Source: CAYUWH01 sp964448615 (lineage in GTDB: Bacteria; Patescibacteriota; Gracilibacteria; Peribacterales; Peribacteraceae). Taken from it: a stretch of 27,617 nucleotides of DNA. Below the pieces are notes generated by a model that saw only the letters and a program-made list of their open reading frames with translations, did no database searches and was not told where the DNA came from. Positions 21,776 through 27,617 of this stretch are shown here, piece by piece. Numbering within the stretch: the first letter of the stretch is position 1; the number at the start of each line of letters is the position of its first letter. The stretch covers positions 1-27,617 of the forward strand of contig CAYUWH010000017.1 of NCBI GenBank assembly GCA_964448615.1, written 5' to 3'. The translations under genes were made by a program, and so were the position numbers.

Positions 21776-22778
21776 TAGCAATGGAAGTGGAGAAGAACGG
21801 AGGCAGCATGGTCGAGATGTCCTGCGCAGAAAGTTTCGCGACTTTGCCTATGAGAATAGTGCGAATGAGGAGGATGTGCGACAGCGCGATGACCGCGAAG
21901 GCAAAAATCGGTTCGATGCTCAAGGGGATGCTGCGCATCTCGGCGATATCATGAGCGAGGCCGCGATTGAGACCGCGCTCCAGCATCACGGCTGACTCAT
22001 CGCCGGCCACGACGCTCTTAAGCACGCTGTCAGGAAGAGAAGACTGGCGAATGAGCATACTCATTTTGTCGATATCCTGTGTCAGCAAATCGACATCGAT
22101 TTCACCGCCTTCCACAAAATGAAAACGAGCTGCCTGACTGTCGTCGAGCCGACGCGACGTGCGGATATTCTGAAGATCGATCAGGTGCGATGCGTACCTC
22201 TTGATCAAGCGGCTCCGGCTGCGACGCGCGATTTCCATCTGCGTATGCGCGACAAACTGCGCCACCTCACTGTCAATTTCCTGAGGGCTGATGTTGGTAC
22301 GGGATTTTATTCGTTCGATGAACTGTACGAGGTTGTCCGGCAACGCTTGATGATCATTCTTTCCTTCAAAAATCAGAGCTTTCACCTGTCGCAAGTCATA
22401 CATGGTCACGGCAGCAGGTGGATCGTTGCTGATCGGTGATGTCTGGCCATGATGCTTCTTTAAGTAATACGCAAGGACTGGCAAATCTTCGCGCAGCCAC
22501 AGAATGCTGAAGACATCCCGCTTGTCGGGAGGGGATAATTTCTCCACCTCGTCCTTCAGCCAGCGCTCCATCGCTGGCACAAGTTCTTGTATATCGTCCA
22601 GCGGCATCACATGCGCCGTTAGCTTGATTTCCGATAATACCTGACGCAGCTCCTTTTCGCTGTGAGCGCCAAGCAGACGGTCGATATCCGACGGAGTCAA
22701 AAGCTCCTGTTGCAGCACGCCGATGCGGCCGTACCCGAAGGCATACTTTGCGCCGATGGGAGAAGTGGGAGAAGACAT
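21768..22778 (-). CDS. atpC: V/A-type ATPase subunit C (d-like rotor adapter)
   Basis: 336 residues, helical, of the AC39/subunit C family that links the shaft to the membrane ring. YAFGYGRIGVLQQELLTPSD near the N-terminus matches the family's Y-x-x-x-R-x-R-x-x-x-x-x-L-L pattern. Further helices include FSILWLREDLPVLAYYLKKH and, near the end, FAFAVIALSHILLIRTILIG, which corresponds to the family's closing kE-x-x-N-[IL]-R-x-I-x-x-G element in altered form. Its ATG overlaps the stop of subunit E by one base (TAATG). Confidence 0.88.
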   Translation of the reverse strand: MSSPTSPIGAKYAFGYGRIGVLQQELLTPSDIDRLLGAHSEKELRQVLSEIKLTAHVMPLDDIQELVPAMERWLKDEVEKLSPPDKRDVFSILWLREDLPVLAYYLKKHHGQTSPISNDPPAAVTMYDLRQVKALIFEGKNDHQALPDNLVQFIERIKSRTNISPQEIDSEVAQFVAHTQMEIARRSRSRLIKRYASHLIDLQNIRTSRRLDDSQAARFHFVEGGEIDVDLLTQDIDKMSMLIRQSSLPDSVLKSVVAGDESAVMLERGLNRGLAHDIAEMRSIPLSIEPIFAFAVIALSHILLIRTILIGKVAKLSAQDISTMLPPFFSTSIANA

Positions 22779-23338
22779 TACGAGAGTGATGGGAACAGCT
22801 CGCTCGCCACCTGCACTTCTGATTGCGGCAGAATGAGGCTGTGTACGATAAATTCATAACTGAAGTCGTAATCCTTTGTAGCGGAAGAAAACCGGAACCC
22901 TCCCGCACTATCGATTGCCGTACCCATCGTGCACCCCGCCGGAAGCAGCTTCGCGAGAAACGCTTCGTGCGGTTTGGCCGGGTGGATGACGCCGTGTTCG
23001 TGGATGAGCGACAAGCACTTCTTGAGGATGACTTCCGTCTTGTCTTTAGGAAGATTCGAGAGATCGTCGAGCACCTGATGATAGAGGTGCTCCATGCATT
23101 CTTGCTTCTTGGTCAGTAGGGCATTGTTGCGAAGCATGCGTGCATGGGACTCGGCTCTTTCTTTGATCTGGCGCATATTCTGTTCTTTTTGCTCGGTAAT
23201 CTGCCGACGCTTCTGTGTGATGAATTGGTTCGCAGAGTCGCGCATTGCGTTCATCGCGGCATCGTACTTCGCCTGAGCGGCGGCAATGCGCTCGTCAGCC
23301 TCGGTTTTGATCGCGTCGAGAATATGTTGGAGTGCCAT
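22778..23338 (-). CDS. atpE: V/A-type ATPase subunit E (peripheral stalk)
   Basis: 186 residues. Long N-terminal helix (1-100) rich in Glu, Lys, Gln and Ala, which pairs with the G/H subunit to form the stator stalk, then a globular domain with GGFRFSSATKDYDFSYEFIV (about 148-167), as in the E family where this strand-turn binds the head. Ends near ASELFPSL, the usual leucine-rich final helix. It starts eight bases after subunit K. No SD. Confidence 0.92.
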   Translation of the reverse strand: MALQHILDAIKTEADERIAAAQAKYDAAMNAMRDSANQFITQKRRQITEQKEQNMRQIKERAESHARMLRNNALLTKKQECMEHLYHQVLDDLSNLPKDKTEVILKKCLSLIHEHGVIHPAKPHEAFLAKLLPAGCTMGTAIDSAGGFRFSSATKDYDFSYEFIVHSLILPQSEVQVASELFPSLS

Positions 23339-23346
23339 AAGAGCGA

Positions 23347-23925
23347 TTAACTCAGGATGCCCGCCTTGAGAGCGTTCAACATGAAGAAGGAAATAAGGAA
23401 TCCGAGAAGAGCGTACGTTTCCACGAGAGCGGCGAGCGTGATGACGCGACCGGCAAGGCGTCCATCGCGAGCAAGCATGTGCATTCCTGCGCTACAGACT
23501 TTTGCTTGATATAGAGCGGAGACGAGACAGGTGAACATGACGGGCAAGAACGCGCCGAAGATCGCCCAGCCTTGCAAGGATGTTAGGGAAATCGATTGAT
23601 CCAGAATCGAAGGACCGAAGTTAAAGAGGAACAGCAACGAGATGACCATTCCGTACAAACCTTGTGATCCCGGAAGAACGGCGAGCGTGATCACCTTACC
23701 GGCAAGATCCGGCTTCTCGGTGAGCAGGCCTGCTCCGGATTGACCGACCATGGACACGCCGACCGATGAACCGATACAGGGCAAAATGGTGGCAAGTGCC
23801 GCACCAATGACAGCGAGAGCCAGCGGCCAGTGCGAGAAGGCCACTGCGGTCGACTCTGCATCCTGCGCGAGTGCGATGGCAGGGAAAAGCGCGAGTGCGA
23901 TAGTGAGAAAAGAGAGTTTCTTCAT
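23347..23925 (-). CDS. atpK: V-type ATPase subunit K (rotor ring), Na+-type double hairpin with signal peptide
   Basis: 192 residues from the ATG at 23925; the longer frame (to 24087) has a low-complexity Ser/Pro start inside subunit I and is rejected. A cleavable-looking signal peptide (MKKLSFLTIALALFPAIALA, cut near residue 20) precedes four membrane helices, two hairpins in one chain. The ion site can be read against Enterococcus hirae NtpK: L84, S87 and Q88 in LPGSQGLYG (NtpK L61, T64, Q65), Q140 in SALYQAKV (Q110) and E169 in ALVETYALLGF (E139). All five ligands are present, with one Thr-to-Ser change. Only the second hairpin carries the Glu, as in other double-hairpin K subunits. This predicts sodium coupling. 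It lies 31 bases after subunit I. Confidence 0.95.
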   Translation of the reverse strand: MKKLSFLTIALALFPAIALAQDAESTAVAFSHWPLALAVIGAALATILPCIGSSVGVSMVGQSGAGLLTEKPDLAGKVITLAVLPGSQGLYGMVISLLFLFNFGPSILDQSISLTSLQGWAIFGAFLPVMFTCLVSALYQAKVCSAGMHMLARDGRLAGRVITLAALVETYALLGFLISFFMLNALKAGILS

Positions 23926-23956
23926 AATAAGAAGAGAGGGAAAGGGGTTGAAAAAA

Positions 23957-25714
23957 TTAAGAAGCGGATGGAAGGGAACGCTTGAAGGGTTGGAATGGTC
24001 GGCCTCCTCCTTCGAAGAACTGGCTGAAGAACTCGACGAACTGAAGACGTCCGGAGTGGATGAAGGCGCCGAGCGTATTGAGTGCAATGTTCACAAGATG
24101 TCCGAGGAGGTAGATGATCACGATGACGGGAATAGCGAGGTAGGTTGGCAGGAGTCCGCCAATTTGCTCCCCCACAAGATTCACTGCCAGTGCCAAGGCA
24201 CCCGTCACCAAACCCAGCGCGAGAAGGCGGAGATAGCTTAATGTATTGCTGAGCATGCCCATCGCCAGGTTCAACAGTCCAAGTAAGCCGAATATAGGTC
24301 GCACAAAGAACGATGAACCGTATCCCTTTCCCCAAATGACCAACGCAATAGCGGCATAGATTCCATAGAGCGCGGATGATTGCATTGTGGGCGGAACGAG
24401 GAAATATGCGCCAATGGTGACAAACAGAATGAGAGTCGTCCAGTCGATCCAAAACGCGGCGGCTTTTTTTCCGGAAACCCACTTAGAAATGCCGGCGAGG
24501 AAAATACCGAAGGAGATGTGCATCAATCCAAGCGCAATTGATAGATTTTGAAGGAACGTAATGCCCTTAGTTTCTCCCAAATTCCAAATCTGTCCTTTAA
24601 AGAGATCCGCGACTCCGTCGCCATTTGTATCGACCGTAAAGATCGAGGGCACTTTATCCGGCGTGAGCCCAAACCATCCTCCAAAGGGAATCGAAACGAA
24701 GAATGTCACGATGCCGCCGATGAGCAGCAACCACCACAGCCGACCCTCTTCAATGCTTAATTTTTTCTTCCAGATAAACAAGCCCATGATAATGGAGAGG
24801 ACCAAGCCGTACCCGGCATCAGTGAGACATAACCCGAAGAAGAGAATAAAGAAGAGCGAGAGCATGGGGGTTGGATCCATCTCTGAACTTTGGGGCAAGC
24901 CATAGAGCATGGTGACGCTTTCAAAAGGCTTCAAAAATGCGGGGTTATTGAGCAGAATGGGGCTCTCCTCATGTTCATCGGGTTTGATTTTGACGAGTGC
25001 GCTTTGCGGAATGACGCGCTCTAGCTTTGATTCTAATGTTTGCAATCTGTTTTTAGGGAGCCAGCCCATGGCGACGACCGTACTGCGGGTCCGATGCATG
25101 GCCTCGCGCACAGTCTGCTTGTCATGCAACCAGCGAAGATACTGTCTGGCAAGCACGAGTGACGGGAGTTCCGCCGCAAGGCTTTTACGCTTCTCCTCAA
25201 TAGTATGGAGAGATTTTTTTACGGTCGCCTGCTCAAGTAGGATGGCTTGCTGCTGATCAAGGGAAGGTTCCGGCGTACCGGAGCCGATTTTGTCAGCTTC
25301 ATCTTTGATCGCCGATGACGTGAAATACGCAGGTTGCACATCGTCACCGCCTCCTCCTCCTCCGCCTTCGAGGGCTGTAAGACGAGTCTGTACATGCTTT
25401 GCCTGCGCCTCCAACTCGTGTACATCGGCAACGATTTGTGCGATATCCACATGAAGTGCCGCATGAACAATCTGTTCTTCCGTCGCTTTCACGCGCAGCG
25501 CAGCCTGAGTTTTTTTATCAGCAAAAGGCATGAGTGTCTGGATGGCAAAATCCAGTTCTGCGTATCGGAAGCGCACTTCCGTGTGGTCGATTTCCACCGA
25601 TTCCTGAGTATTGCTGATTTCGAGAACGCCTTCTTTCTGCAGAAGATCCAGTAACGCCTCCTCCTTTGAGCGGTGGGCAATGACGGCGATTTTTTGCATC
25701 TTAACGACGGCCAT
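23957..25714 (-). CDS. atpI: V/A-type ATPase subunit I (membrane stator)
   Basis: 585 residues. The cytoplasmic N-terminal half (1-270) is a pair of long helices with a globular end (MQKIAVIAHRSKEEALLDLLQ). A run of seven Gly (117-123) lies in the middle of it. The membrane half has about eight helices. The channel arginine is R496 in SNTLSYLRLLALG, conserved for ion passage, and HSGRLQFVEFFSQF with GGGRPFQPF follows near the end as in the family. Between two membrane helices, an external-side loop carries DTNGDGVAD (362-370), a calcium-site-like DxNxDGxxD not usual here. Three bases separate it from the stalk-subunit gene. Confidence 0.95.
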   Translation of the reverse strand: MAVVKMQKIAVIAHRSKEEALLDLLQKEGVLEISNTQESVEIDHTEVRFRYAELDFAIQTLMPFADKKTQAALRVKATEEQIVHAALHVDIAQIVADVHELEAQAKHVQTRLTALEGGGGGGGDDVQPAYFTSSAIKDEADKIGSGTPEPSLDQQQAILLEQATVKKSLHTIEEKRKSLAAELPSLVLARQYLRWLHDKQTVREAMHRTRSTVVAMGWLPKNRLQTLESKLERVIPQSALVKIKPDEHEESPILLNNPAFLKPFESVTMLYGLPQSSEMDPTPMLSLFFILFFGLCLTDAGYGLVLSIIMGLFIWKKKLSIEEGRLWWLLLIGGIVTFFVSIPFGGWFGLTPDKVPSIFTVDTNGDGVADLFKGQIWNLGETKGITFLQNLSIALGLMHISFGIFLAGISKWVSGKKAAAFWIDWTTLILFVTIGAYFLVPPTMQSSALYGIYAAIALVIWGKGYGSSFFVRPIFGLLGLLNLAMGMLSNTLSYLRLLALGLVTGALALAVNLVGEQIGGLLPTYLAIPVIVIIYLLGHLVNIALNTLGAFIHSGRLQFVEFFSQFFEGGGRPFQPFKRSLPSAS

Positions 25715-25717
25715 AAA

Positions 25718-26095
25718 CTATGAACGGGAAAGGGAAGTGAAATCAAGCATGGAATCCGCGAGATGTGCGGCGATCTTTTTGCCACGTGCGCGGAAGGATG
25801 ATTCGAGAGCTGCCAGCTCTTTCTTCATCTCCTGTTGTGTCGTAGCAAGAATAATTTCTGGCTCTTTCTCGGCATACGCGCGGACTTCGGCCAGGGCCTC
25901 CTCCTGCATTTTGTCTTCTTGCTGCTGCTTTTGCATGCCGATCTCCATTGTCGTTTTTTCCGCTTCCATCTCAATGGCGGCAATCATGCGATTTGCACGA
26001 GCCTCTTCCGTCTCTTCGACGGCAGTTATCTTCTCAAAAGGAGGCACCTTCGATGCGGTTTTTTCGGTGTCATCGCTGTTTTTGCGTGCATTCAT
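25718..26095 (-). CDS. Putative V/A-type ATPase peripheral stalk subunit (G/H-like)
   Basis: 125 residues, almost entirely charged and helical (Glu, Lys, Gln, Ala), with no membrane segment. The sequence by itself only says coiled coil. The position says more: it is the first gene of the block, three bases before subunit I, where Thermus has its G stalk-subunit gene, and a stator needs a partner for subunit E. The first 30 residues are not part of the coiled coil and look disordered. No SD; a weak promoter precedes it. Confidence 0.75.
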   Translation of the reverse strand: MNARKNSDDTEKTASKVPPFEKITAVEETEEARANRMIAAIEMEAEKTTMEIGMQKQQQEDKMQEEALAEVRAYAEKEPEIILATTQQEMKKELAALESSFRARGKKIAAHLADSMLDFTSLSRS

Positions 26096-26113
26096 GGGAA
26101 CATGAAGAAGAAT

Positions 26114-26141
26114 GTATTACGAGACTCTTTAGGGATGGCAA
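26114..26141 (-). promoter_or_regulatory. Putative promoter of the V-ATPase operon
   Basis: On the minus strand TTGCCA (complement of 26136-26141), 16 bases, then TAATAC (complement of 26114-26119). The -35 matches five of six bases; the -10 is poor. Transcription would start about 12 bases before the ATG at 26095. It lies in the 55-base space after the DUF4153-like gene, the only gap in the block that could hold the operon promoter. Confidence 0.35.
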
Positions 26142-26150
26142 GCAAAAAAG

Positions 26151-27611
26151 TCAAGGCTCTAAGAAGAGACTCCCGGACGGGCGCTGCTTTGGCACTACCC
26201 CCTGAGTGGCGCGTATCCACAGATCGGTCAGCGTGAGCTCGTAGAACTTCTTCTCGCGCGAAATTGCTGCTGTTTCCATGAGCCAGCCCTGCCAATCTTG
26301 GTGGAGGCCCTGCTCTGCTCCCAAGTGATACACGTCGCCGGAAAGCATCTTCAATTCACGCATATCGATGCGCGTATCCGCACGCTGCGCGAGTGCCCGA
26401 TTCGTCCGGAAAATCATTTGTTCCACCGGCAACACCGTGGCAACGGCGTACATCCAGACGAACGAAATCACGAGATAGCGGAGGATATCGGTTTTTCCAG
26501 GCTGAAACAGCGCCGTGATCAGGCGCATAAAGAGGAAGACGGCAAAGAGCACCGTGTAGGTGGCAAAAAACTTCTCGTAACTGAATCCATAATAGAAGGC
26601 GTACATGCCCATGCGTTTTGCCGCTGAGAGCAGCAACAACAACGATGCAAACATGAAGGCGATGAGAATGTACTGCACAGGCTTGGAAGTGCGACGGTAG
26701 TACAACAGAAAGAGAAACACGTTGATGCCGCTCAAGAAGAACAATTGCCAAAAGCCCGCCTTCACAAGACGTTCCGTCATCAAAAATTCACGCGGGAGTT
26801 CATGCACCCACAACGCTTGCAGTTGTGTGAAGAGGAAGAGAGTGTAGAGGAGCAGAATGCCGCCAAGTACTATTCCTGAAATGACTGCGTCCATCTGTTT
26901 TGCTTCCTTCTTCGTGGAAAATTCTTCTTCTTTGGTCCATTGAAAGAAGCCGGCAAGAGTAAGGACAGTGAGGATCAGGAACGCCACGATTTTCAGTAAT
27001 GTTTCCACTTCAATGAGATCCAAGACAAATTGCTGAACGCTTTTCATCATCTCTGCAAAGGCGGAGTCGGCGGCGGAGAGGAGGGGAATGAAGAAGAGGA
27101 GTGAGACGCAGAGCAAAATGACGAGGCCGATCACAATGCGTTTTGCGAGATCGGATTGGTGTTTTCCTCCCGGAATAAGGGCATGCATGATCGCGGAAAT
27201 GCCGGGCTCGATTTGCCTGAGAAATCCGAATCCGCGTTCAATCAGTCTCCGAATCCAGGGCAAATTCCAGAGTACTTTTTCATGATGCTTGGTGGAAGTG
27301 ATCATCCAGTAGGCACTGAACAGCACCGGTAGTACGAGCATGTTTATTCCCTTCACGAATGGATTTTCATAGAGGCTGTAGCTCAGGGCGATCAGGAGCA
27401 GGGGAATAAGCCACACAAGTTCATGTTTTGTCAGGCGCTTTGGTTCGCGGGAGTATTTATAAAGAAGAATCAGGCCACCGGTAAAGACGGTGAGATTCCA
27501 ACCCAATGCGTAGACTCCCTTCGTCCAGATGCCCCACATCGTAAAGATCCAAAACAGAGAAAGGAGAATCGTTGCGTACACAGTCTCGCGTTTTGTCAGT
27601 GTTGTAATCAT
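26151..27611 (-). CDS. Polytopic membrane protein, DUF4153/DUF4173-like
   Basis: 486 residues with ten or more membrane helices, and a soluble C-terminal part of about 80 residues. The best family match is DUF4153/DUF4173: the segment LYTLFLFTQLQALWVHELPR followed by an aromatic and Leu-rich helix (AGFWQLFFLSGINVFLFLLYY) and a later FYYGFSYEKFFATYTVLF corresponds to its conserved core, in which R/K and Y residues flank the helices. The function of the family is unknown. The C-terminal tail holds MRELKMLSGD and WLMETAA, outside the membrane. The start is the ATG at 27611, six bases from the window edge, so no promoter can be judged. It ends 55 bases before the ATPase stalk gene on the same strand. 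Confidence 0.75.
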   Translation of the reverse strand: MITTLTKRETVYATILLSLFWIFTMWGIWTKGVYALGWNLTVFTGGLILLYKYSREPKRLTKHELVWLIPLLLIALSYSLYENPFVKGINMLVLPVLFSAYWMITSTKHHEKVLWNLPWIRRLIERGFGFLRQIEPGISAIMHALIPGGKHQSDLAKRIVIGLVILLCVSLLFFIPLLSAADSAFAEMMKSVQQFVLDLIEVETLLKIVAFLILTVLTLAGFFQWTKEEEFSTKKEAKQMDAVISGIVLGGILLLYTLFLFTQLQALWVHELPREFLMTERLVKAGFWQLFFLSGINVFLFLLYYRRTSKPVQYILIAFMFASLLLLLSAAKRMGMYAFYYGFSYEKFFATYTVLFAVFLFMRLITALFQPGKTDILRYLVISFVWMYAVATVLPVEQMIFRTNRALAQRADTRIDMRELKMLSGDVYHLGAEQGLHQDWQGWLMETAAISREKKFYELTLTDLWIRATQGVVPKQRPSGSLFLEP

Positions 27612-27617
27612 AGATTC

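Noticed and set aside
23926..24087. 54-residue N-terminal extension of ATPase subunit K
   Set aside because: Ser/Pro-rich, overlaps the end of subunit I, and would hide a good signal peptide that starts at 23925.
1..27617. CRISPR array, tRNA, rRNA, transposase or integrase
   Set aside because: No regularly spaced repeats, cloverleaf or rRNA signatures, and no recombinase motifs were found. The only tandem periodicity is the heptad repeat inside the coding region near 12520-12655.

Overview
The window reads as bacterial DNA with the standard stop codons: TGA ends many genes, so this is not a code-25 lineage. Genes are short, densely packed and often overlapping. Most lack a recognisable Shine-Dalgarno (SD) sequence. 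My best guess is an uncultivated bacterium of the Candidate Phyla Radiation (Patescibacteria), perhaps near Peribacteria. This rests on gene content and style only; there is no rRNA or other marker gene here, so it is weakly held. A run of 100 Ns (2033-2132) marks a scaffold join.

Left part, 1-7145, mostly plus strand. Two overlapping, diverged GNAT-like genes come first, then a small orphan ORF behind an AT-rich island, then a small membrane-protein gene cut by the assembly gap. A promoter/terminator pair at 2185-2362 could enclose a small RNA or a 33-codon ORF. Next is a 451-residue protein of a family I do not recognise, with a strong SD. Two hairpins separate it from a run of an M24 (Xaa-Pro type) aminopeptidase, a small cupin and a PIF1/RecD-like helicase.

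Middle, 7146-13668, minus strand. Two palindromic elements lie between the converging helicase and ABC genes. Then come two overlapping ABC exporter genes forming an asymmetric heterodimer, a PQQ-type sugar dehydrogenase lipoprotein, a small tail-anchored-like membrane protein, a two-helix membrane protein with a long heptad-repeat coiled coil, and a YceI-like lipoprotein. Strong terminators separate several of these.

13868-16657, plus strand. An exported protein joins S-layer homology domains to an alpha/beta-hydrolase esterase. An FAD-dependent amine oxidase of the DAO/PuuB type follows, behind a perfect TATAAT box.

Right part, 16695-27611, minus strand. A complete V/A-type ATPase operon is transcribed in the order stalk subunit (G/H), I, K, E, C, F, A, B, D, which matches the order I know from Thermus. 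It is followed by a VTT/DedA membrane protein and preceded by a DUF4153-like membrane protein. The K (rotor ring) subunit carries the full ligand set of the Na+ site known from Enterococcus hirae NtpK, so the machine is probably coupled to sodium. Subunit I carries a calcium-binding-like DxNxDGxxD loop in an extracytoplasmic position.

Taken together the region encodes energy coupling (V-ATPase), export (ABC pair), envelope and surface functions (lipoproteins, SLH-esterase, VTT protein) and some housekeeping (peptidase, helicase). Several -10 boxes sit only 7-11 bases before start codons, suggesting leaderless transcripts for part of the gene set.
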